Below are positions 1 to 6,946 of a DNA stretch of 23,082 bases, one piece after another (positions within the stretch are counted from its first letter, which is position 1; each line of letters begins with the position of its first letter). The stretch comes from CAVQGZ01 sp964356295 (GTDB taxonomy: Bacteria; Actinomycetota; Actinomycetes; Jiangellales; Jiangellaceae). The notes below the pieces were generated by a model. It was not told where the DNA came from, ran no database searches, and was given only the letters and a program-made list of their open reading frames with translations. The stretch covers positions 1 to 23,082 of the forward strand of contig CAYHHE010000043.1 in the NCBI GenBank assembly GCA_964356295.1. Direction: 5' to 3'. The position numbers were made by a program, and so were the translations under genes.

Positions 1-81
1 ACATCACCGACCCCGCCCCGCACACCACCGTCGTGGCGTCCATGTGCGCGAAGGTGGTGTGCGGGGCGGGGTCGGTGATGT
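1..81. repeat. Perfect 29-bp inverted repeat (fold-back) at the window end
   Basis: Positions 1-29 are the exact reverse complement of positions 53-81, with a 23-nt spacer at 30-52. The inner copy (53-81) encodes the conserved AtpD segment ITDPAPHTT on the minus strand, while the outer copy encodes residues that do not fit the family. A perfect inverted copy ending exactly at the sequence edge is what a fold-back chimera at a contig end looks like. A genuine hairpin inside atpD is unlikely because it would destroy a nearly invariant region. Confidence 0.9.
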
Positions 82-1048
82 CGTCGGCCGGCACGTAGAT
101 GGCCTGCATGGACGTGATGGAGTGACCACGCGTAGACGTGATCCGCTCCTGCAGCTGGCCCATCTCGTCAGCCAGGGTGGGCTGGTAGCCGACCGCCGAG
201 GGCATCCGGCCCAACAGCGTGGAGACCTCGGAGCCGGCCTGGGTGAACCGGAAGATGTTGTCGATGAACAGCAGCACGTCCTGCTTCTGCACGTCCCGGA
301 AGTACTCGGCCATCGTCAGCGCACTCAGGGCGACCCGCAGACGAGTTCCCGGCGGCTCGTCCATCTGTCCGAACACCAGGGCGGTGTCGTTGATCACGCC
401 CGACTCGGTCATCTCCAGGAACAGGTCGTTGCCCTCACGGGTGCGCTCGCCGACCCCAGCGAACACCGAGACGCCGCCGAAGTTCTTCGCGACCCGCGTG
501 ATCATCTCCTGGATGAGGACGGTCTTTCCGACACCGGCGCCACCGAACAGGCCGATCTTGCCGCCGCTTACGTACGGGGTGATCAGGTCGATGACCTTGA
601 TACCGGTCTCGAACATCTCGGTCTTGCCCTCGAGCTGGTCGAAGTTCGGCGCCGAGCGGTGGATCCCCCAGCGCTCGGTGATCTCCAGCGTGGATTCGTC
701 GACGTCCAGCGGCTTGCCCAGGGCGTTGAAGACGTGTCCCTTGACGACGTCACCCACGGGGACGGTGATCGGTTCGCCGGTGTCACGCACCGCAGCGCCT
801 CGGGTGAGGCCATCGGTCGGCTGCATGGAGATGGCGCGCACGAGGTTGTCGCCGAGGTGCTGGGCGACCTCCAGCGTCAGCAGTGTCTGGTTACCTCCGA
901 GGTTGAGCTCGACGTGCAGAGCGTTGTAGATCTCCGGCATGGCGTCGACGGGGAACTCGATGTCCACGACGGGCCCGATGACACGGGCGACACGCCCCAC
1001 GCCGCCCGCAGCGGACGTGTTGGTGCTCTCGACGACAGTGGTGGTCAT
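1..1048 (-). CDS. atpD: F1Fo ATP synthase beta subunit, 3' end missing at window edge
   Basis: This is the catalytic beta subunit of F1 and makes ATP at the membrane-bound ATP synthase. The reading frame opens with ATG at 1046-1048, 2 nt after the atpG stop, and 349 codons are visible of the roughly 480 usual. Walker A (GGAGVGKT, residues 169-176), the GERTREGNDL segment (about 200-209), the Walker B region ending FIDNIFRFTQ (about 261-270) and the PSAVGYQPTLA segment (283-293) are intact. After the family-typical DPAPHTTFAHMDATT the frame continues VVCGAGSVM instead of the expected LSR-containing stretch. Those nine codons lie in an inverted copy of positions 53-81 and are probably not real. 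The true sequence is therefore trustworthy only down to about position 30. AtpC (epsilon) should follow beyond the window. Confidence 0.97.
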   Translation of the reverse strand, partial: MTTTVVESTNTSAAGGVGRVARVIGPVVDIEFPVDAMPEIYNALHVELNLGGNQTLLTLEVAQHLGDNLVRAISMQPTDGLTRGAAVRDTGEPITVPVGDVVKGHVFNALGKPLDVDESTLEITERWGIHRSAPNFDQLEGKTEMFETGIKVIDLITPYVSGGKIGLFGGAGVGKTVLIQEMITRVAKNFGGVSVFAGVGERTREGNDLFLEMTESGVINDTALVFGQMDEPPGTRLRVALSALTMAEYFRDVQKQDVLLFIDNIFRFTQAGSEVSTLLGRMPSAVGYQPTLADEMGQLQERITSTRGHSITSMQAIYVPADDITDPAPHTTFAHMDATTVVCGAGSVM

Positions 1049-1050
1049 GC

Positions 1051-1974
1051 TCACTCGCTCCCTGCGGCTGCGGCGGCCAGGGCGTCCGCCCCGCCGACGA
1101 TCTCGCTGATCTCTTGGGTGATCTCTGCCTGGCGGGCCTGGTTGGCTTGCCGGGTGAGGGTCTTGATGAGTTCTTCGGCGTTGTCGGTGGCCGACTTCAT
1201 CGCGCGCTGCCGCGCTGCGTGCTCAGACGCCGCAGCGTGCTGCAGCGCAGAGAACACGAACCACCGCACGTAGCGGGGCAGCAGGCTATCCAGGACGCCC
1301 TCCGGCGAGGGCTCGAACTCGTACAGCGGGAAGGTGTCCGGACCGCCGCTGAGGTCGGTGGGAGTCTCCACCTCTTGGATCTGGACCTCGATCGGCAGGA
1401 TGCGTCGCGCGGTGGGCTGCTGCGAGACCCGGTTGATGAACAGGTGTCCAACGCCGTGGATCTGGTCGACCCCGCCGTTCTCCGACCCCCTGAGGTAGTC
1501 CTCGATGACCGCGTCGGCGATCGGGATGGCGTCCTCGTAGGTCGGCTCCTCGGTGAATCCGGTCCAGGACGCGGACAGCTCGCGGCCGCGGAAGCGGAAG
1601 TACTGGGTGCCTTTCTGGCCTACCACATAGAGGTCGACTTCCATCCCCTGTTGCTCCAGCAGGCCGATGAGCGCGCGAGCCTCGCGGATCGAGTTCGCTG
1701 AGTAGGCACCGGCGAAGCCGCGGTCGGCGGTGAAGACGATCACGGCGGCTCGTGCGCCGTGACGTGCGGTGAGCAGCGGGTGGTCGACCGTGGCGTTGGA
1801 CACCGCCGCCGACAGCGCCGCGATCAGTGCTTGGAAGTACGGACGGGTGGCCTCGAGCCGGTTCTGTGCCTTGACAATACGCGATGCCGCGATGAGCTCC
1901 TGGGCTCGGGTGATCTTCTTCGTCGACTCGACCGACTTGATCCGTCGGCGCAGGACGCGGAGCTGGGCGGCCAT
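1051..1974 (-). CDS. atpG: F1Fo ATP synthase gamma subunit
   Basis: This is the central rotor shaft of F1, coupling c-ring rotation to the alpha/beta catalytic sites. The protein has 307 residues, normal for actinobacterial gamma. The N-terminal coiled-coil helix carries the hallmark IKSVESTKKITRAQELIAASRI (about residues 13-34), close to the usual ITxAMxLVAASK. The C-terminal helix contains MKSATDNAEELI followed by the expected EITQEISEIVGGADAL ending (about 259-297). A short Ala-rich tail closes the protein. The ATG at 1972-1974 lies 3 nt after the atpA stop and the gene ends 2 nt before atpD, so it sits in the middle of the atp operon. Confidence 0.97.
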   Translation of the reverse strand: MAAQLRVLRRRIKSVESTKKITRAQELIAASRIVKAQNRLEATRPYFQALIAALSAAVSNATVDHPLLTARHGARAAVIVFTADRGFAGAYSANSIREARALIGLLEQQGMEVDLYVVGQKGTQYFRFRGRELSASWTGFTEEPTYEDAIPIADAVIEDYLRGSENGGVDQIHGVGHLFINRVSQQPTARRILPIEVQIQEVETPTDLSGGPDTFPLYEFEPSPEGVLDSLLPRYVRWFVFSALQHAAASEHAARQRAMKSATDNAEELIKTLTRQANQARQAEITQEISEIVGGADALAAAAAGSE

Positions 1975-1977
1975 CGG

Positions 1978-3648
1978 CTAGGACGTCTTCCCTGCGGTCC
2001 CGGCAGGCGGGGCCTTGCGCACCATCTTGGTCACGGCCAGCGCGTCGGCCTGCTCCCCCGCCTCGAGCGCCTCGACCGGTTCGTCCTTGACCAGCGGCTG
2101 CCCGCTGCTGGTCACGAACTGGCTCTTGAAGGTCTGCAGCGCGGCCGTCAGGCCCTGCTGGGTGGCGTCGGAGAGGTCGTTGGTGTCGGCGATGTCGGCC
2201 AGCAGGTCGGCGCGCTCACGGCCGAGGAAGTCCAGGAACTCCGCCTCGAAGCGTCGGATGTCCTCCAGCGGGACGTCGTCGAGCCCACCCGAGCCGCCGG
2301 CCCAGATGGACACGACCTGCTTGTTGACCGGGAAAGGATCGTACTGCGGCTGCTTGAGCAACTCGACCAGTCGCGACCCGCGGTCGAGCTGGGCACGCGA
2401 CGCCTTGTCCAGGTCCGAGGCGAAGGCGGCGAACGCCTCCAGCGCGCGGAACTGCGCGAGCTCGAGCCGCAGCGACCCGGCGACCTTCTTCATCGCCTTG
2501 ACCTGGGCGGCACCACCGACGCGAGAGACTGAGATGCCCACGTTGATCGCCGGGCGGATGCCGGCGTTGAACAGGTCGGTCTCCAGGAAGCACTGCCCAT
2601 CGGTGATGGAGATGACGTTGGTCGGGATGAACGCCGATACGTCGTTGGCCTTGGTCTCGATGATCGGCAGCCCCGTAAGCGACCCGCCGCCGAGGTCGTC
2701 GGACAACTTGGCGCAACGCTCCAGCAGCCGGGAGTGCAGGTAGAAGACGTCACCAGGGTAGGCCTCTCGGCCGGGCGGGCGGCGCAGCAGCAGCGACACC
2801 GAGCGATAGGCCTCGGCCTGCTTGGACAGGTCATCGAAGATGATCAGCACGTGCTTGCCCTGGTACATCCAGTGCTGGCCGAGCGCCGAGCCGGTGTAGG
2901 GCGCGATGTACTTGAAACCCGCGGGGTCCGATGCAGGCGCGGCGACGATGGTCGTGAAGTCCAGCGCCCCTGCATCCTCCAACGCGGTACGCACCGAGGC
3001 GATGGTGGACCCCTTCTGCCCGATCCCGACGTAGATGCAGCGGACCTGCAGCTGGGGGTCACCGCTGGCCCAGTTGTCCTTCTGGTTGATGATGGTGTCG
3101 ACGGCCAGCGCGGTCTTGCCCGTCTGCCGGTCGCCGATGATCAGCTGTCGCTGGCCGCGGCCGATCGGCGTCATCGCGTCGACGGCCTTGATGCCGGTCT
3201 GCAGCGGTTCCTTCACCGGCTGGCGCTGCACCACCGACGGGGCCTGCAGCTCCAGAGCCCGACGACCCTCGGACGCGATCGGGCCCAGGCCGTCGATCGG
3301 CTCCCCCAGAGGGTCGACGACCCGACCCAGGAAGCCGTCCCCGACCGGGGCGGACAGCACCTCTCCGGTGCGCCGCACCTGCTGGCCCTCCTCGATGGGC
3401 TGGAAGTCCCCGAGGATGACCGTGCCGATCTCGCGGACGTCGAGGTTCAGCGCCAGTCCCAGCACCCCGCCTTCGAACTCCAGCAGCTCGTTGGCCATGG
3501 CCGAGGGCAGCCCCTCGACGCGAGCGATGCCGTCACCGGCCTCGGCGACCCGGCCGATCTCCTCGCGGGAGGTCTCGGGCCGGTACTCGGCGACGTGGCG
3601 GGCGATCGCGTCTCGGATCTCCTCTGGCCGAATGCTCAGCTCGGTCAT
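1978..3648 (-). CDS. atpA: F1Fo ATP synthase alpha subunit
   Basis: This is the non-catalytic nucleotide-binding F1 subunit that alternates with beta. It has 556 residues and starts at ATG 3646-3648. The beta-barrel domain is at about 27-95, Walker A is GDRQTGKT (172-179), the IFDDLSKQAEAYR segment is about 269-281, and the arginine finger is in SVSRVGG (R376). The helical C-terminal domain runs to about 511 (TFKSQF). After it comes a roughly 45-residue Glu/Ala-rich then Lys/Pro-rich tail that E. coli alpha lacks. Mycobacterial alpha subunits carry a comparable extension, reported to restrain ATP hydrolysis; that role here is inferred. A 40-nt gap separates it from atpH, and atpG starts 3 nt after its TAG. 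Confidence 0.98.
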   Translation of the reverse strand: MTELSIRPEEIRDAIARHVAEYRPETSREEIGRVAEAGDGIARVEGLPSAMANELLEFEGGVLGLALNLDVREIGTVILGDFQPIEEGQQVRRTGEVLSAPVGDGFLGRVVDPLGEPIDGLGPIASEGRRALELQAPSVVQRQPVKEPLQTGIKAVDAMTPIGRGQRQLIIGDRQTGKTALAVDTIINQKDNWASGDPQLQVRCIYVGIGQKGSTIASVRTALEDAGALDFTTIVAAPASDPAGFKYIAPYTGSALGQHWMYQGKHVLIIFDDLSKQAEAYRSVSLLLRRPPGREAYPGDVFYLHSRLLERCAKLSDDLGGGSLTGLPIIETKANDVSAFIPTNVISITDGQCFLETDLFNAGIRPAINVGISVSRVGGAAQVKAMKKVAGSLRLELAQFRALEAFAAFASDLDKASRAQLDRGSRLVELLKQPQYDPFPVNKQVVSIWAGGSGGLDDVPLEDIRRFEAEFLDFLGRERADLLADIADTNDLSDATQQGLTAALQTFKSQFVTSSGQPLVKDEPVEALEAGEQADALAVTKMVRKAPPAGTAGKTS

Positions 3649-3688
3649 CGTCCTGTGTGCTCCTGCCTGTGCTCAGACTCGTCGCGGG

Positions 3689-4495
3689 TTACTGGGTCAG
3701 TGTGCGTCGGGTGGTAGCCAGCCGGCTGGCGACCGACCCGTCGATGATCTCGTCGCCGACACGGACGACGGCGCCGCCGAGCAGGCTGGGGTCGACCGAG
3801 ACGGCCAACGTCACCGGGCGCCCGTAGATCCTGGTCAGTGCCGCAGCCAGCCGGGTCTGCTGAGCCTCGGTCAGCCCCACCGGCGCGCGGACGTCAGCCA
3901 AGAGCTGCTCGCGCCGCTGGGCTGCCAGCTCGACCAGCTCATCGAGTCGGTGGGTCACCCGACGGCCGGCGGGGTGGGACACCACATGGTCGACCAGCGT
4001 GCTGGTCTCGGGCTCGGCTCGTCCGGCGAGCAGGTCGCCGGTGACGGCCGCCTTGGTGGCGTCGGGGACCGCCGGATTCGACAGCAGGATCTGCAGGTCA
4101 GAGGACGACTCGATGAGCCGGCTGAACCGGAACAACTGCTCCTCGACGGCATCGATGCGCCCGTCCTGCTCTGCGTGGGCCAGCAGCGCATCCGCCCCCA
4201 TCTCCTCCAGGGCCTCGGTCAGGTCACGCGGGCGCGACCAGCGTTGCGCCACCGCCGACGAGATGACGCTCAGCGTCGGCGGCGTGACCTTGCCCTGAAA
4301 GACCTGCGCCGCCAGCGTCAGCCGGCGCTCGGGGGTCGCCCCGTTGTCGGTGAGCGCGTTGCGCAGCGACGTCTGAGCGCCCAGCAGCGTGGCGACCGCG
4401 AGCAACTCCTGCCCGACCACCTGCGGGTCGGTGGCTGCAACCGCCCGCGATGCCTCCGAAGCTGCGCGCAAGGCCTCCCGGCTCGGTCCCTGCAT
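3689..4495 (-). CDS. atpH: F1Fo ATP synthase delta subunit
   Basis: This peripheral-stalk subunit binds the top of F1 and holds the stator. The protein has 268 residues, much longer than E. coli delta (177) but close to Streptomyces-type delta, with extra helical sequence in the N-terminal part. The C-terminal family signature is clear: VDPSLLGGAVVRVGDEIIDGS followed by VASRL (about residues 234-260). It is not fused to a b subunit, unlike the mycobacterial protein. The ATG at 4493-4495 shares one base with the atpF stop (TGATG), so translation is probably coupled to atpF. The stop is TAA at 3689-3691. Confidence 0.95.
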   Translation of the reverse strand: MQGPSREALRAASEASRAVAATDPQVVGQELLAVATLLGAQTSLRNALTDNGATPERRLTLAAQVFQGKVTPPTLSVISSAVAQRWSRPRDLTEALEEMGADALLAHAEQDGRIDAVEEQLFRFSRLIESSSDLQILLSNPAVPDATKAAVTGDLLAGRAEPETSTLVDHVVSHPAGRRVTHRLDELVELAAQRREQLLADVRAPVGLTEAQQTRLAAALTRIYGRPVTLAVSVDPSLLGGAVVRVGDEIIDGSVASRLATTRRTLTQ

Positions 4496-5055
4496 CAGCC
4501 GGTGGCTCCCTGTGATGCTGACTCCAGGTCGGCGATGAAGCGGTCGATGGTGCCGCGGGTGCGCTGCTCGTCCAGCGACTCCCCGACGATCCGCTCGGCG
4601 AGGTCGGAGGCCAGCACGCCTACCTCCCTGGACAGCGAGGCCTTGGCCGCCGCGGTGTCGGTCGCGATTCGAGCCTGAGCCTGCTCGTTCACCACCCGTG
4701 CCGCCTGCTCGGCCTCGGATCTGGCCTCGGCGACGATCGAGGCCCGCTGGGCCTGGCCGTCGGCGCGAAGCCTTGCTGCCTCGGACCGGGCGTCGGCCAG
4801 CTGTGCTCGGTACTGCTCGAGGAGCGCGGCAGCCTCGGCCCGATCGGCCTCGGCCTGCTCGAGCTTCTTCTCGATCCCCTCCGTGCGGGCATCGAGTGCC
4901 TTCTTCATCTGCGGCAGGACGAACCGCCAGAAGAGCGCCAGGATGATCGCGAAACTGACCGCTGACCAGACGATGTCGTAGATCGCCGGCAGCAGGATCT
5001 GGCTGCCCTCGACCTCCTCACCGCCCTCGGAGGCCAGCACGCTGAGGAGCAGCAC
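4495..5055 (-). CDS. atpF: F1Fo ATP synthase b subunit
   Basis: This is the membrane-anchored peripheral-stalk subunit linking AtpB to AtpH and F1. The protein has 186 residues, with a short polar N-terminus, one transmembrane helix at about 26-47 (YDIVWSAVSFAIILALFWRF), then a long charged coiled coil (about 50-160) rich in Glu, Ala, Arg and Gln. The start is GTG at 5053-5055, 3 nt after the atpE stop. The next in-frame GTG (Val6) has no purine-rich sequence upstream, so I keep the first. The gene is single-copy here, with no b' paralogue. Confidence 0.95.
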   Translation of the reverse strand: MLLLSVLASEGGEEVEGSQILLPAIYDIVWSAVSFAIILALFWRFVLPQMKKALDARTEGIEKKLEQAEADRAEAAALLEQYRAQLADARSEAARLRADGQAQRASIVAEARSEAEQAARVVNEQAQARIATDTAAAKASLSREVGVLASDLAERIVGESLDEQRTRGTIDRFIADLESASQGATG

Positions 5056-5058
5056 CTA

Positions 5059-5292
5059 TCAGCCCTGCCAGACGAAGCCGAGGCCGACGCCGATGAGGGC
5101 CAGCGCCTCGGTGAAGGCGATACCGAGAAACATGTTGGTGCGCAGCACACCGGTCATCTCCGGCTGCCGGGCGATCCCCTCGATGGCCTTGCCGACGACG
5201 ATGCCGATGCCGATGCCGGGTCCGATGGCGGCCAGGCCGTACCCGATGGCGGCTACCGAGCCGGTGACCTCTGCGAGATTGACGGGGTCCAC
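5059..5292 (-). CDS. atpE: F1Fo ATP synthase c subunit (proteolipid ring)
   Basis: This is the rotor ring subunit that carries ions across the membrane. It is a 77-residue hairpin with a Gly-rich first helix (GPGIGIG, 24-30), a polar loop ARQP (41-44) and a second helix with the ion-binding carboxylate E62 in FTEALALIG. In Na+-coupled c subunits a Gln occupies the position of I29 and a Ser/Thr follows the Glu. Here these are Ile and Ala, so the ring is inferred to be H+-coupled. The start is GTG at 5290-5292, supported by a strong ribosome binding site at 5299-5306. Confidence 0.97.
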   Translation of the reverse strand: MDPVNLAEVTGSVAAIGYGLAAIGPGIGIGIVVGKAIEGIARQPEMTGVLRTNMFLGIAFTEALALIGVGLGFVWQG

Positions 5293-5298
5293 TGTGGT

Positions 5299-5306
5299 TC
5301 CTTCCT
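5299..5306 (-). promoter_or_regulatory. Strong Shine-Dalgarno of atpE (fixes its GTG start)
   Basis: On the minus strand the bases read AGGAAGGA, ending 6 nt before the GTG start of atpE. It is the best ribosome binding site in the atp operon. This fits the need for many more copies of c than of other Fo subunits. Confidence 0.7.
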
Positions 5307-5343
5307 GTGGCGTCCGGCGGATCCGGATGGTGTGGCGGGTGGG

Positions 5344-6144
5344 CTAGTGGTGCTCGGCCGTGGCTCCAGAGATGTAGACGGCGGTGAGCAGGGTGAAGAT
5401 GTAGGCCTGGATGACCACGATCAGCATCTCGAACAGCGTGAACGCCAGCCCGGCACCGTAGACGCCGATACCGAGCAGTGGCTGCAGGACGCTGTTCGGG
5501 AAGAACACGAAGTACCAGGCCGCCGAGTAGAACAGCACGAGCATCAGGTGCCCGGCCAGCATGTTGACCATGAGACGAAGCGAGAGCGTCACCGGCCGCA
5601 GCACGAAGGTCGACAGCGCCTCGATCGGGGTCAGCAGGAGGTACATGACCTTGGGTACCCCGGGGATGAAGAGGTTGGACTTGAGGTAACCGCCCAGCCC
5701 TTGGGCCCGGATCCCCGCCCAGTTGAACACGACGTAGGACGTGATCGCCAGGAACACCGGGTAGCCGATCTTGGCTGTCACGGGCATGTTGAGGGCCGGG
5801 ATGACCCCGGTGATGTTGAAGGCCAAGATCATGAAGAACAGCGTCGTCAGGTAGGCGGTGTACTTGCGGCCCTGCACCCCGAGGATCTCGTCCACGATGA
5901 AGGTGCGGACGAAGTCGACCGCGACCTCCCCGACGTTCTGGATACCGCGGGGCACGAGCCGCGGGTTGCGAAAAGCCAGCACGAAGAACAGCGACAGCAG
6001 CCCGGTCATGAACAGCCCGATGAGGTTGATCCGGTTCATCTCGAAAGGGGTGCCCTCGAACAGGATCGCCGGGGGGAAGAACTCCGCCAGCGACGGCGGG
6101 CTCCAGGTGTCGCCTTCGGAGGCGAGGACGGTGATCCCGGTCAT
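5344..6144 (-). CDS. atpB: F1Fo ATP synthase a subunit
   Basis: This is the stator membrane subunit that forms the two half-channels for protons next to the c ring. It has 266 residues and several hydrophobic helices. The essential arginine is R190 in TLSLRLMVNMLAGHL, followed by the conserved N194 and H199. The last helix carries FEMLIVVIQAYIFTLL with E239 and Q246. The N-terminus MTGITVLASEG is usual for actinobacteria. The ATG is at 6142-6144, 33 nt after the AtpZ-like gene, and the TAG stop lies 51 nt before atpE. Confidence 0.97.
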   Translation of the reverse strand: MTGITVLASEGDTWSPPSLAEFFPPAILFEGTPFEMNRINLIGLFMTGLLSLFFVLAFRNPRLVPRGIQNVGEVAVDFVRTFIVDEILGVQGRKYTAYLTTLFFMILAFNITGVIPALNMPVTAKIGYPVFLAITSYVVFNWAGIRAQGLGGYLKSNLFIPGVPKVMYLLLTPIEALSTFVLRPVTLSLRLMVNMLAGHLMLVLFYSAAWYFVFFPNSVLQPLLGIGVYGAGLAFTLFEMLIVVIQAYIFTLLTAVYISGATAEHH

Positions 6145-6177
6145 GGCCAGCGTCTGCTCCGATCCCTCGGCCTGAGC

Positions 6178-6447
6178 TCAGGTGCGGCCGTAGCGCGCGT
6201 ACACGATGAAGAAACTCAGGACGAACCCGACGACAACCCCCAAGCCGAGGAAGACCTGGTCCGTCCCGACAAGCCCGTCGATACCCCAGCCGATGAACCC
6301 GTACAGCACGGGTCCGGCGACCAGGAGCGACATGACCGACCAGGCGACGTTCTCCCCCTCGACCAGCCCAAGGGGCCGCCGGGGACGAGACTCACGTGTG
6401 CCGATCATGGCTGGCCTGGACCTTACCAACACCGGGTCCGGGCTCAT
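6178..6447 (-). CDS. AtpZ/AtpI-family small membrane protein of the ATP synthase operon
   Basis: This 89-residue protein has a basic N-terminus and two transmembrane helices (about 35-54 and 64-83). The segment YGFIGWGIDGLVGTD between them resembles the AtpZ/F0F1 ATPase gene-1 family, whose members help assemble the c ring or carry ions. The ATG at 6445-6447 is preceded by GAGGGG at 6454-6459, so I prefer it over the internal ATG at 6408, which has a weak site. With this start the gene overlaps the preceding gene by 56 bp in another frame. Family membership rests on topology, the motif and its place just before atpB; exact function is inferred. Confidence 0.8.
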   Translation of the reverse strand: MSPDPVLVRSRPAMIGTRESRPRRPLGLVEGENVAWSVMSLLVAGPVLYGFIGWGIDGLVGTDQVFLGLGVVVGFVLSFFIVYARYGRT

Positions 6448-6931
6448 GCGTCGCCCCTCGCCTCGGTGTCGGGGTGGACGGACTCGTCGCCGTGCTGCCA
6501 GAGGGAACCGGAGTCACGTAGGGCTGGCGGGTGCGCAGCACCATCCAGGCCTCCAGGCCCAGCCACCCGGCCACCGCAACCAGGAAGGTCACGGCGAACA
6601 CCGGTCGGGACCACCCCGACCACTGGTCGAGCAGGGTCAACGCGACGATGAGCAGGACGAGCTTGGCCACCCACGAGGCCAGCACGACAGCGCCGAGGGC
6701 TCCCGGGGACAGCCGCAGGGTGATCAGAGCCGTGACCACCGTGATCGCGAAGAACACCGCGGGGATGAGCACCCCGAGCAGGGCCCCCGCCAGGCCGGCC
6801 GCGCCGTCGACAAGCCAGCCGACCACCCCCGCAAGCGGCAGCGCCACCACGACGGCGACAACTCCCGTGCGCAGCACGCGGCGCAGCGGCTCCAGTGGGT
6901 GCGTCGCCTGGCGGGTAGGTGGGGTGGGCAC
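6392..6931 (-). CDS. AtpI-like integral membrane protein, first gene of the atp operon
   Basis: This 179-residue protein is predicted to have four transmembrane helices (about 21-41, 47-71, 80-101, 109-131). A proline/threonine/serine-rich cytoplasmic tail follows from about 138. Its place between wecA and atpB matches the AtpI-like membrane proteins of actinobacteria (as between rfe and atpB in M. tuberculosis); sequence conservation in this family is low. AtpI-type proteins are thought to assist c-ring or Fo assembly. The start is GTG at 6929-6931, with no clear ribosome binding site but a TACTCT box 6 nt upstream. The tail region is also read in a second frame by the AtpZ-like gene. Confidence 0.8.
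   Translation of the reverse strand: MPTPPTRQATHPLEPLRRVLRTGVVAVVVALPLAGVVGWLVDGAAGLAGALLGVLIPAVFFAITVVTALITLRLSPGALGAVVLASWVAKLVLLIVALTLLDQWSGWSRPVFAVTFLVAVAGWLGLEAWMVLRTRQPYVTPVPSGSTATSPSTPTPRRGATHEPGPGVGKVQASHDRHT
6454..6459 (-). promoter_or_regulatory. Shine-Dalgarno deciding the start of the AtpZ-like gene
   Basis: GAGGGG on the minus strand lies 6 nt before the ATG at 6445-6447, inside the coding sequence of the upstream AtpI-like gene. It supports the longer reading and therefore the 56-bp out-of-frame gene overlap. Confidence 0.55.
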
Positions 6932-6937
6932 CCGGCA

Positions 6938-6943
6938 AGAGTA
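6938..6943 (-). promoter_or_regulatory. Possible -10 box for a leaderless atp-operon transcript
   Basis: TACTCT on the minus strand fits the TAnnnT -10 pattern and ends 6 nt before the GTG of the AtpI-like gene. No Shine-Dalgarno lies between them. That spacing is what a leaderless actinobacterial mRNA would show. No convincing -35 element was seen, so this is a weak call. Confidence 0.3.
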
Positions 6944-6946
6944 GGG

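Noticed and set aside
5059..5292. Na+-coupled ATP synthase
   Set aside because: The c subunit lacks the Gln and the Ser/Thr after the ion-binding Glu that mark sodium-coupled rings; a proton-coupled ring is more likely.
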